DNA of 64,000 nucleotides from Acidobacteriota bacterium (GTDB lineage Bacteria > Acidobacteriota > Thermoanaerobaculia > Multivoradales > Multivoraceae): assembly GCA_003388555.1 (NCBI GenBank), contig QQVD01000053.1, positions 100,420-164,419 on the forward strand, read 5' to 3'. The first letter of the stretch is position 1, and each line of letters begins with the position of its first letter. The notes beneath the pieces were generated by a model. It was not told where the DNA came from, did not search any database, and worked only from the letters and a program-made list of their open reading frames with translations. The translations under genes were made by a program, and so were the position numbers. This document shows positions 42,386 to 49,750 of the stretch, piece after piece.

Positions 42386-43468
42386 CTAGCGACCGAACTG
42401 GAGAACGAGGTACTCATCGACGAGGCGCGTGGCCACCAGGACCGTCGAGTCTTGGTCGCCGGAGCCCGGCTCCAGCTCAGCGACGTTGGAGCGCAGTGAG
42501 TGGGTGAAGCTCTCTTGGTTGAATCGCGAACTCCGCACCGATCGAAGTATCACGGCGAAGTCGACCTGGCCGCGGAAGGAGGCCTTTTCAAGGGTCACCT
42601 GGACCAGTTCGCAAAGACCGCGAATGGCGGTCAAGGTGTCGTAGTGGTCGACCGTCCACCTGCCCTCGCCGTCGGGGGCTGCGATCGCATCCGAGTAGAC
42701 TGCTGAAGATCCATCGGCCCAAGCCCAGTACTTCTGAAAGCACTGACGCTCATAGGGGAAGGTGTGGTCCAGTCGCTGTCTCTTCGATGCGCCTCCCGGC
42801 TCGAGCTGGAGGAAGCCTTCTATGGATGTGCTCCGAAAGATCCTGCTCCAGTAGAGAGAGCGAGACGCATGGTCCGCCCCGGCCTCGAGCATCGGACTTG
42901 CGCCACCGACGGGCCTGGCCGAAGCGAACAGCCGCGGCCACTCGAGTCCTGTACAAGGGTCCACCTCGTCCGCCCACTCTGCCAGCCGTGCAGCAGCCGA
43001 CTTCCGGGCGATGAGTGTTCGCTCCAAGTAGACACGAACCTCCGCGTCTGTGAGAGGGAGACTCCGTGTCCCCTTTCGGCCGTAGTACTCACACCTCCCT
43101 TGCCGCTCCACCATGTGCGGAGCCGCTTCGGAAGCCGGCACTACGACCACCAAGAACCCACGGGTCTCATCGCCAGGGTCCTCGATCGTGTGGACCTCAA
43201 AGTAGGGAGTCGGACGAACCGATGAAGCGACGACGTCCTCGATTCGGCCCTTCGCGGCCTCAAGGGCGACTGGCGTCAGAGCCTTGGCGATGTCACGCTC
43301 CTCGTGCACGCCTACGACCAAGACACCGCCGTGCAGTGCCATGGCGGCGACGTCCTTCGCTATCTCGCGGTTGTGCCCCAGCTCTGTCTTGAAGTCGAGG
43401 CTCGAGGACTCTTCGATCTGATGCGCTACTGCGGCCTCGAGATCTGAGTAGGTTCTCGGGATCCACAT
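42386..43468 (-). CDS. AlbA_2/Schlafen-like domain protein
   Basis: About 360 residues from MWIPRTYSDLEAAVAHQIEE (ATG 43468, GAGG eight bases upstream). The AlbA_2 (divergent AAA-4, Schlafen-like) core is at about 14-120: EESSSLDFKTEL, REIAKDVAAMALHGGVLVVGVHE and GFLVVVVPASEAAPHMVERQGRCEYYGRKGTRSLPL. The C-terminal 220 residues are not recognised. This domain occurs in transcription regulators and in several antiphage proteins, where it can act as a nuclease module. It faces the satellite core genes, so it forms part of a separate leftward cargo unit with the next three genes. Confidence 0.7.
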   Translation of the reverse strand: MWIPRTYSDLEAAVAHQIEESSSLDFKTELGHNREIAKDVAAMALHGGVLVVGVHEERDIAKALTPVALEAAKGRIEDVVASSVRPTPYFEVHTIEDPGDETRGFLVVVVPASEAAPHMVERQGRCEYYGRKGTRSLPLTDAEVRVYLERTLIARKSAAARLAEWADEVDPCTGLEWPRLFASARPVGGASPMLEAGADHASRSLYWSRIFRSTSIEGFLQLEPGGASKRQRLDHTFPYERQCFQKYWAWADGSSAVYSDAIAAPDGEGRWTVDHYDTLTAIRGLCELVQVTLEKASFRGQVDFAVILRSVRSSRFNQESFTHSLRSNVAELEPGSGDQDSTVLVATRLVDEYLVLQFGR

Positions 43469-43528
43469 TCCAAGTCCTCTTCTCCGGCGCGCTGAACAGA
43501 GGCTCCCGACCGGCAAGCGCCCCTACCT

Positions 43529-43852
43529 CTACTCCCCTTCGTCCTGTTCTTCGGCGGGTCTCTCCAAAGAGCCCGTTCCAGTGAACTCGACCGTGGTCAT
43601 TCCGGAGACACCTCTGCCGACCGAGACGGGTGCCTTCAGGACGATGATGTTGCCCTCTCTCCCGTCGTCTAGCTGAATGCGATGCTGGCCATCGTGGCTG
43701 ACCAGCGACAGGACCTCCAGGCTCTGCGGAGCAGAGAACCGACCTCTCCAGGACTTCAGGCGCCCTGCCCTTTCGCTTATCCAAGCCTCGACACCCTTGA
43801 AGAGCACCGTGTCTCCTTCGAGGACGTTCGCTCTGTATCGCCTCATGCTCAC
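43529..43852 (-). CDS. Hypothetical protein of the leftward cargo unit
   Basis: 107 residues from GTG 43852, or 105 from ATG 43846. Mostly beta strands: YRANVLEGDTVLFKGVEAWISERAGRLKSWRGRF, HRIQLDDGREGNIIVLKAPVSV, MTTVEFTGTG. It resembles a small beta barrel; no family is recognised. It lies nine bases after the HicA-like gene and 60 before the AlbA_2-like gene on the same strand. Confidence 0.5.
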   Translation of the reverse strand: MSMRRYRANVLEGDTVLFKGVEAWISERAGRLKSWRGRFSAPQSLEVLSLVSHDGQHRIQLDDGREGNIIVLKAPVSVGRGVSGMTTVEFTGTGSLERPAEEQDEGE

Positions 43853-43861
43853 CCAGGGTGT

Positions 43862-44113
43862 CTAGCTGTACAGATCGGGTCGCACCTTCTTGCAGCACAC
43901 GGCGATCCCCAAGAACCGAGCCATGCTGCGAACATGGCCTCGCTCGATCTTCTCCTGGCCCTTCTTGTGGCCGTGCGGTCCTTTCGGAAGGCGGTACGTC
44001 TTGGCCTCGAAGGTGACCTTCCAGTTGTGTTCCCTAAGGCTCTTGGTGTAGCCGGGGGCGCACTGCTTCAGGAGCTTCCACACCTCGCGGAGCTTGATCT
44101 CGCCTCCCGCCAA
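43862..44113 (-). CDS. HicA-like toxin
   Basis: 83 residues from a TTG start; the true start is uncertain. The fold order fits HicA-type double-stranded-RNA-binding-like toxins: EIKLREVWKLLKQCAPGYTKSLREHNWKVTFEAKTYRLPKGPHGHKKGQEKIERGHVRSMARFLGI. The helix-strand-strand-strand-helix pattern and terminal ...HVRSMARFLGI resemble the family end, and a basic His-rich loop replaces the usual GSHH catalytic His, so activity is unsure. The upstream HicB-like gene on the same strand supports a toxin-antitoxin pair. Confidence 0.5.
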   Translation of the reverse strand: MAGGEIKLREVWKLLKQCAPGYTKSLREHNWKVTFEAKTYRLPKGPHGHKKGQEKIERGHVRSMARFLGIAVCCKKVRPDLYS

Positions 44114-44190
44114 GACACACCCCCCAAGTTTCTAGCCCGGGAAACCGGACGGGACGGCCGACGGTCCTCGGTCGTTCAGCCGTTCCTCGG

Positions 44191-44718
44191 TCAAGCGGCC
44201 GACCGCCTCCTCGCGGGATCGGGCGCATCTCCATCCGCAGCCAAGACAACCTCCTCGTCTTTAACGCCGACGTTGTCCTTCGGCGACAGCTTCCCCGTGA
44301 GCTCGACCACCTTGAACTGCCTCTCGTAGCCACTCTTCCGGGGCAGCTCTGCGTCGTCGAGCTTGCCAGCAGTCACATCGTGCTTTGCCCGTTCGAAGAC
44401 CTCCAGGGTCTCCTCGTCGCAGGTGCAGATGAACTCCTCGGCTGCCGCCTTGAACTCCGTGAAGTCCCTAGCCTCGTGGGCTATTTCGGTGAGGACCTCC
44501 CGGATGTGGAGGTGCACTTCTCGGTGAACCTCCCCGATGCTGCGGCCTCGGCCAGCGACCGCTCCGGGGCACACCCCGTAGCCCCACATCTCCTGGTCGA
44601 CTTCTTCCCACTTGACCACCATCGCGGCCGCGATTTCGACGCCCGCGACGTAGCCTTTCCCGATTACGGGTGCTCGGAACTGGAAGACGACAGGGTAGAC
44701 CGATCCCTTGGTCTCCAT
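44191..44718 (-). CDS. HicB-like antitoxin or related element protein
   Basis: 175 residues, ATG 44718 with AAGGGAGA nine bases upstream. Residues about 40-95 (EMWGYGVCPGAVAGRGRSIGEVHREVHLHIREVLTEIAHEARDFTEFKAAAEEFI) have the strand-strand-helix layout of the HicB partial RNase-H fold, in which VCPG corresponds to the usual P-L-G loop. The C-terminal half is unrecognised and acidic. It is the first gene of the leftward four-gene unit. The HicB assignment is by layout only. Confidence 0.45.
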   Translation of the reverse strand: METKGSVYPVVFQFRAPVIGKGYVAGVEIAAAMVVKWEEVDQEMWGYGVCPGAVAGRGRSIGEVHREVHLHIREVLTEIAHEARDFTEFKAAAEEFICTCDEETLEVFERAKHDVTAGKLDDAELPRKSGYERQFKVVELTGKLSPKDNVGVKDEEVVLAADGDAPDPARRRSAA

Positions 44719-45092
44719 CGCTGATCTCCCTTCGAGTGTGGGTGGACCGCCGCGATCGCGGCGGCTGAGGACTCGGCAGACTACCGAACCTGTCGGAGCC
44801 TCTTGAACCACCGGCTGCACTCGGCTTGCCGGTGAGAGGTCTGAACTAGCAGGACCGTCAACGCTCGTTGGTCCGTTCGCGGCCCCGCACAGGATAAGAC
44901 GGAATGGCTCGCGAAAGTTCCATAACCGGACGGGAATAAGACGTCCTACTGGACGAACCCAGCGCCTAGACCTGCCTCGTGGGTAGCAGGCCTTTGAGAC
45001 CTGAACTTGACCCTTACTTGAACCAAGGTGCGATACGCGTTGGTGCGGCCGAGTTGCCAGGGCGCCAGAGAGCCCTTGTTTCTCAATGGTTT
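44719..45092. other. Gene-free right end of the element
   Basis: 374 bases between the HicB-like gene and the right att repeat. It contains the promoter side of the leftward cargo unit, and the second copy of the 21-bp candidate arm repeat at 45005-45025. A short AT-richer stretch (44925-44950) is present. No coding frame is supported. Confidence 0.5.
45005..45025 (+). repeat. 21-bp repeat inside attR end (candidate integrase arm site)
   Basis: Matches 31415-31435 at 20 of 21 positions in the same orientation, 68 bases inside the right att repeat. Its partner lies about 100 bases inside attL. Equal placement at both ends supports a role in integrase binding. Confidence 0.55.
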
Positions 45093-45145
45093 GGAGCTGG
45101 TAGCCCGTACGGGATTCGAACCCGTGTTACCGGCGTGAGAGGCCG
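45093..45145. repeat. attR: 53-bp direct repeat within tRNA-Glu
   Basis: Identical to 31259-31311. It covers the 3' two-thirds of the tRNA-Glu gene plus five bases beyond its CCA. The element therefore supplies the 3' part of the functional tRNA, and the host tRNA stays intact. Confidence 0.85.
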
Positions 45146-45173
45146 GCGTCCTAGACCCCTAGACGAACGGGCC
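45098..45173 (-). tRNA. tRNA-Glu (anticodon CTC)
   Basis: 76 bases including an encoded CCA. The acceptor stem is GGCCCGT/ACGGGCT with a first G-U pair. The anticodon arm is CCGGC-CTCTCAC-GCCGG, giving CTC, and the T arm has GTTCGAATC. All cloverleaf stems form. The 3' part lies in the att repeat, so this gene is the integration site of the element. Confidence 0.92.
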
Positions 45174-45364
45174 AGCAGAGCGCGAAATCGTAGCAACCTC
45201 TCTCGCCCCGATCAACCTCTCCCCGACGCGCTCACGGTGTGGAGCGCGACCGCCTCCCGGGCGCCGGCGCCACGCCACTCCCGTCGGTCTGCCGCTATCC
45301 TCGGTCGCTCCGGCGCCACTCCATCACTCCAGCGACTTCCCTCTCCAGACCAGGACCCCTCACC

Positions 45365-46348
45365 ATGCAAGCCATCCTCATCACCAAGTGCGACGACGGC
45401 ACCTCCGCCGCCCTCACCGACGTCGCCGAGAGCGATCTGCCCGAGGGCGACGTCACCGTCAAGGTCGACTACACGACGCTCAACTACAAGGACAGCCTGG
45501 CGATCACCGGCAGCTCGCCGGTGGTGCGCAACTTCCCGATGGTGCCCGGCATCGATCTCGCCGGTACCGTGGAAGAGAGCTCGCACGACGACTATGCCGA
45601 GGGAGACCGGGTAGTGCTCAACGGCTGGGGCATCGGCGAGCTGCACTGGGGCGGCATGGCGCAGAAGGCGCGGGTCAAGGGCGACTGGCTGGTGCCGCTG
45701 CCGAAATCCCTCGACAGCCGCCAGGCGATGGCGATCGGCACCGCCGGCTACACCGCGATGCTCTGCGTGCTGGCGCTCGAGGACCACGGGGTGACGCCCG
45801 AGCGCGGCGAAGTGCTGGTGACCGGCGCGGCGGGCGGCGTCGGCAGCGTCGCCATCGCGGTGCTCGCCAAGCTCGGCTACACGGTCATCGCCTCGACCGG
45901 CCGCGTCGCCGCAGAGGGCGACTACCTGAAGAGTCTCGGCGCCGCCGAGATCCAGGATCGCGCCGAGCTCTCCGAGAAGGGCAGGCCGCTCGGCAAGGAG
46001 CGCTGGGCCGGCGTGGTCGACGCGGTGGGCAGTCACACCCTGGCCAACGCCTGTGCGACGACGAAGTACGGCGGCACCGTCGCCGCCTGCGGCCTGGCGC
46101 AGGGCTTCGACCTGCCGGCGACGGTGATGCCGTTCATCCTGCGCGGCGTGACCCTGGCCGGCGTCGACAGCGTCTACTGTCCGGCGCAGCGGCGGCGCCA
46201 GGCGTGGCAACGGCTGGCGCAGGACCTCGACCCCGAGAAGCTCGAGCGCATGACCACGGAGATCACGCTCGGCGAGGTCCTCGCGCACGCCGAGCACCAG
46301 CTCGCCGGCAAGGTGCGAGGACGGCTGGTCGTCGACCCGAACCGCTGA
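45365..46348 (+). CDS. MDR-family acrylyl-CoA reductase / quinone oxidoreductase (AcuI/YhdH-like)
   Basis: 327 residues, zinc-free medium-chain reductase. The start [12 protein letters not shown] matches the family. Signatures are [14 protein letters not shown] (about 37-50), [19 protein letters not shown] [11 protein letters not shown], and the NADPH motif [12 protein letters not shown] (about 156-167), followed by STGR for phosphate binding. AcuI/YhdH enzymes reduce acryloyl-CoA to propionyl-CoA. The family also includes general quinone reductases, so the physiological substrate is inferred. It sits directly outside the tRNA-Glu integration site, on the chromosome. Confidence 0.88.
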   Translation: MQAILITKCDDGTSAALTDVAESDLPEGDVTVKVDYTTLNYKDSLAITGSSPVVRNFPMVPGIDLAGTVEESSHDDYAEGDRVVLNGWGIGELHWGGMAQKARVKGDWLVPLPKSLDSRQAMAIGTAGYTAMLCVLALEDHGVTPERGEVLVTGAAGGVGSVAIAVLAKLGYTVIASTGRVAAEGDYLKSLGAAEIQDRAELSEKGRPLGKERWAGVVDAVGSHTLANACATTKYGGTVAACGLAQGFDLPATVMPFILRGVTLAGVDSVYCPAQRRRQAWQRLAQDLDPEKLERMTTEITLGEVLAHAEHQLAGKVRGRLVVDPNR

Positions 46349-46683
46349 TCCTGAAGGTCGGCGGGAACCGCCGACACGATCCACCGGCATCTCCGGCCCA
46401 TCGCCGAGGCGCTGCTCTGCGGCGGCTCCGATCACCTTCGTGAGGCTCGGAGACCTCCGCGCCCGAGTCTCCGAGCGCGCGGAGGTTCCGTTCGACACGA
46501 GATCGCGCCGACCTCGCGTCGAAACAGGATCCCGCGATCCAGCGTAGAATCGTTTTGACCGAACGGCCGATCCACGGAACGCTGCCGCCGTCCGCGTCCG
46601 CCGCCACCGCCACTCCGGCTCAGGTGGCAGAGCGTCGACGCCCTCTGCCCGGCAGCGAACCTCGCCTGCAAAGGAGCCTCGCG
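46349..46683. other. Gene-free 335-bp stretch with a terminator-like hairpin
   Basis: Lies between two rightward genes. Apart from the hairpin at 46357-46375, it holds only GC-rich chance frames and the AAAGGAG ribosome-binding site at 46671-46677. The promoter of the downstream haem/copper protein should lie here. Confidence 0.5.
46357..46375 (+). terminator. Hairpin downstream of the reductase gene
   Basis: GTCGGCGG-GAA-CCGCCGAC forms a perfect 8-bp stem nine bases after the stop codon. No T-run follows, as is common in GC-rich genomes. Termination is inferred from placement. Confidence 0.5.
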
Positions 46684-48213
46684 ATGCAGCACGCCCTCCG
46701 CTCCGTCCTCCTCCCCTCGATCGGCGCCCTGGCGCTGGTCGCGGCTCCGGCGCTCGGCGCCGCCAGCAACTCCTCCGGCAACACCGGCAACACAGCGGTC
46801 GACGCGCCTGCGCCGACCTTCCACGGCGAGGTCTCGCGCATCCTCCAGGCCGAGTGCCAGGTGTGCCACCGTCCCGGCGGCGCCAACCTCGGCGGCATGG
46901 TGGCGCCGATGTCGCTGGTCAGCTACGACGAGACCCGGCCGTGGGCGCGCTCGATCGCCAAGAAGGTGGCGAGCCGCGAGATGCCGCCCTGGCACGCCTC
47001 GCCCGAGCAGGCTGGCCTGTTCCACAACGAGCGCACCCTGAGCGACGAACAGATCGACACCCTGGTGCGTTGGGCCAAGGCCGGCGCCCCGGCCGGTGAC
47101 GTCGCCGCCGCCCCGCCCGCCCTCGAGTGGCCGGACGACGGCGGCTGGATGATCGGCGAGCCCGACCTGGTGCTCACCGTCGACGAGCCGTTCTTCGTCG
47201 ACGACGACGTCGAGGACCAGTACGTCTACCTCAAGACGACGATGACCGAGGACCTGCTGCCCGAGGACCGCTACGTCAAGGCGATCGAGTTCCGACCCGG
47301 CAGCTCGGTGGTGCACCACATCATCGTGCCTGGCCTCGGCGGCATCGCCCCGGGCAACGATCCGGCGATCTACCGCGACGGCATCGCCAGCGTGCTGAAG
47401 GCCGGCAAGGATCTCCAGTGGCAGATGCACTACCACAAGGAGCCGGGGCCCGGCACCGGGGTGTGGGAGCAGTCGAAGGTGGCGCTCAAGTTCTACGACT
47501 CCGCCGACGAGGTGAAGTACACGATGCAGAACGCCGACCTCGGGCGCTTCGACTTCGTGCTGCCGCCGGGTGAGAGCGAGGTGACGACGAGCCAGGAGTT
47601 CACCTTCCCCGTCGACTCGCGCATCGTCTCCTACCTGCCGCACATGCACCTGCGCGGCAAGTGGGCGCGCTACACCGCGTTCTATCCCGACGGCACCAGC
47701 GAGGTGCTGCTCGACGTGCCGCGCTACGACTTCAACTGGCAGACCGCCTACGAGTACGAGACGTTCAAGCAGGTGCCGGCCGGCACCCGGGTCGTCTTCG
47801 AATCGGCGTGGGACAACTCGGCCGACAATCCCTACAACCCCGATCCCACGACCACGGTGCGCTGGGGCGAGCCGACCACCGACGAGATGAGCTTCGGCTT
47901 CATGTCGTTCATCAACGAGGAGAACTCGGGCGGCAACCTGTTCGGCCAGAACGGCCTCGACGTCACCGCCATCGTCGCCTTCAGCGACAAGAGCCGCGAC
48001 GGCAAGATGCAGCTCGACGAGGCTCCGGAGCAGGTCAAGGCCTACTTCGCGATGATGGACACCAGCAAGGACGGCGCCGTCGACATGGACGAGGCGCGCG
48101 CCGCCAACGCCTTCCTCGAGAAGCAGTTCGCCTCGCGACGCTCGGCACAGGCGGGATCGGAAGAGTCGACCGACGCTCCGGCCGCCGACGAGAGCGGCGA
48201 GTCGGGCGAGTAG
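46684..48213 (+). CDS. Exported haem- and copper-type monooxygenase-like protein with EF-hands
   Basis: 509 residues. The signal peptide (LRSVLLPSIGALALVAAPALGAA) is followed by a short cytochrome-c-like domain with CQVCH (about 58-62) and a Met ligand candidate (VAPMSLVSYDETRPWARSI, then REMPPWHA). The central 280 residues have the PHM-like Cu2-monooxygenase pattern: SSVVHHIIV, WQMHYHKEPGPG and LPHMHLRGKWARY supply His/Met copper ligands. Two EF-hand loops (DKSRDGKMQLDE, DTSKDGAVDMDE) end the protein. Characterised relatives hydroxylate peptides; bacterial haem-containing versions have no known substrate. AAAGGAG lies seven bases before the ATG. Confidence 0.75.
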   Translation: MQHALRSVLLPSIGALALVAAPALGAASNSSGNTGNTAVDAPAPTFHGEVSRILQAECQVCHRPGGANLGGMVAPMSLVSYDETRPWARSIAKKVASREMPPWHASPEQAGLFHNERTLSDEQIDTLVRWAKAGAPAGDVAAAPPALEWPDDGGWMIGEPDLVLTVDEPFFVDDDVEDQYVYLKTTMTEDLLPEDRYVKAIEFRPGSSVVHHIIVPGLGGIAPGNDPAIYRDGIASVLKAGKDLQWQMHYHKEPGPGTGVWEQSKVALKFYDSADEVKYTMQNADLGRFDFVLPPGESEVTTSQEFTFPVDSRIVSYLPHMHLRGKWARYTAFYPDGTSEVLLDVPRYDFNWQTAYEYETFKQVPAGTRVVFESAWDNSADNPYNPDPTTTVRWGEPTTDEMSFGFMSFINEENSGGNLFGQNGLDVTAIVAFSDKSRDGKMQLDEAPEQVKAYFAMMDTSKDGAVDMDEARAANAFLEKQFASRRSAQAGSEESTDAPAADESGESGE

Positions 48214-48224
48214 GAGCACCGAGG

Positions 48225-48255
48225 CGTGGTCGGCGCAGCGACGTCGCCGACCACG
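48225..48255 (+). terminator. Strong hairpin after the haem/copper protein gene
   Basis: CGTGGTCGGCG and CGCCGACCACG form a perfect 11-bp stem with a 9-base loop, 11 bases after the stop. No T-run follows. It probably terminates or stabilises the transcript. Confidence 0.55.
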
Positions 48256-48356
48256 CGGCGGTCCACCACGTCGCCTGAACGCGGCGAGCGAGCCGGCCGC
48301 GAACGTCTGCGTCAGCCGCTGCGCGCGGCGCGACGTCGCGCTGCACCGGAGGCGCC

Positions 48357-49673
48357 GTGACGACCGGCCCGCTCAGCGACCGCGAGCGTTCCTACACGCT
48401 CCTGCTGCTGGTGCTGGTCTTCACCTCGAGCCACGTCGACCGGCAGATCGTCGCCATCCTGGCGCAGCCGATCAAGGAGGCGTTCGCGCTCTCCGACCTG
48501 CAGCTCGGCCTGCTCACCGGCTTCGCCTTCGCGCTCTTCTACGCCACCCTCGGCATGCCGATGGCGATCTGGGCCGACCGCGGCAACCGGCGCAACCTGA
48601 TCGCCCTGGCGATCGCGCTGTGGAGCGGCATGACGGTGCTGTGCGGGCTGGCGCAGAGCTACTGGCAGCTGCTCGCGGCGCGCATCGGCGTCGGCGTCGG
48701 CGAAGCCGGCTCGAATCCGCCGTCGCACTCGATCATCGCCGACCTCTATCCGCCCGAGAAACGCGGCACCGCGATGGCGATCTTCGCGGTCGGGGTGAAT
48801 CTCGGCATCATGCTCGGCTACCTCATCGGCGGCTGGGGCAACGAGTGGCTCGACTGGCGCTGGGCCTTCGTGCTCGCCGGCGCGCCGGGGCTGCTGATCG
48901 CGCTGCTGGTGCGGCTGACCATCCGCGAGCCGCCGCGGGTGGTCGAGCAGCCGGTGGCGCCGGCGGATGCGGACGCGGCGCGGGCGAAGGGCGGAGGCAC
49001 CGTCTCCTTCTGGAGCGTCGCGGCGACGCTGTGGCGCTCCGGCATCCTGCGCCACACGGTGATCGCCGGCACAGTGGTGAGCTTCGCCGGCTACGCCACG
49101 ATCGCCTGGATCCCCACCTACTTCGTGCGCGTGCACGGCCAGTCGACCGGTGAGGCGGGCACGGTGCTGGCGCTCTACCTGGGGATCGGCGGCGGCATCG
49201 GCACCTTCCTCGGCGGCTGGGTCGCCGACCGGGTGGCGCCGTTCGGGGAAGGCTGGCGCGCCTGGGTGGTGACCCTGTCGCTGCTCGCCTACACGCCCCT
49301 GGCGGTGCTCTGCTACACCGCTGAGAGCGCCCGCGTCGCCTCGCTCGCCTTCCTCGGTCCGGCGGTGCTCGGCGGCGTCTACATCGGCGTCGGCTTCGCC
49401 ATCATCCAGTCGCAGGTCAGCGCCCGCATGCGCGCCCAGGCGGCGGCGATCAACCTGTTCATCCTCAACATCGTCGGCCTCGGGCTCGGGCCGACGACGG
49501 TGGGCGCGATCAGCGACTGGATGCAGCCGACCCGCGGCACCGACAGCCTGCGCTACGGGCTGCTGGCGATGGTGGCGGCGATCGTCTGGGGCGCCGCCCA
49601 CTACTTCCGCGCCGGCCAGCTGCTGCAGCGGCAGACGCGGGAGATGGAGGTGTCGGCGACGCGGGTGGTCTGA
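48357..49673 (+). CDS. MFS transporter (spinster-like)
   Basis: 438 residues from GTG with CCGGAGG five bases upstream. Twelve hydrophobic segments. The first loop carries DRQIVAILAQPIKEAFALSDLQLGLLTG and the motif-A region MPMAIWADRGNRRN (about 68-81). RIGVGVGEAGSNPPSHSIIADLYPPEKRGTAMAIF and MRAQAAAINLFILNIVGLGLGPTTVGAISD are typical of spinster-like bacterial permeases. Substrates of the branch include sugars, lipids and organic anions; none is predictable. It follows the haem/copper protein by 143 bases with a hairpin between, so it is probably a separate unit. Confidence 0.88.
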   Translation: MTTGPLSDRERSYTLLLLVLVFTSSHVDRQIVAILAQPIKEAFALSDLQLGLLTGFAFALFYATLGMPMAIWADRGNRRNLIALAIALWSGMTVLCGLAQSYWQLLAARIGVGVGEAGSNPPSHSIIADLYPPEKRGTAMAIFAVGVNLGIMLGYLIGGWGNEWLDWRWAFVLAGAPGLLIALLVRLTIREPPRVVEQPVAPADADAARAKGGGTVSFWSVAATLWRSGILRHTVIAGTVVSFAGYATIAWIPTYFVRVHGQSTGEAGTVLALYLGIGGGIGTFLGGWVADRVAPFGEGWRAWVVTLSLLAYTPLAVLCYTAESARVASLAFLGPAVLGGVYIGVGFAIIQSQVSARMRAQAAAINLFILNIVGLGLGPTTVGAISDWMQPTRGTDSLRYGLLAMVAAIVWGAAHYFRAGQLLQRQTREMEVSATRVV

Positions 49674-49750
49674 CCGGCTCCTGTCTGTGCGCCAAGTCGC
49701 GGCGACTCGAGATCACGGACTGTGATCCCAGGTCGCAGCGGAGCCGGTGC

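Larger units (their letters stand above)
31259..45145 (+). mobile_element. Integrated element at tRNA-Glu, phage-satellite-like (about 13.9 kb)
   Basis: Bounded by 53-bp att repeats. The integrase lies next to attL. Rightward genes: int, unknowns, AlpA-like HTH, winged helix, DUF1376-type replication protein, DnaB helicase, unknown, TerS-like protein, coiled coil, unknown, superinfection-immunity-like protein. Leftward genes near attR: AlbA_2-like protein, unknown, HicA-like, HicB-like. No large terminase, portal, protease, capsid, tail, lysis or conjugation gene is recognisable. Size, order and the presence of TerS without structural genes fit PICI-type phage satellites. A decayed prophage is the main alternative, but the replication block is intact and densely packed with ATGA overlaps. 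Confidence 0.75.
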
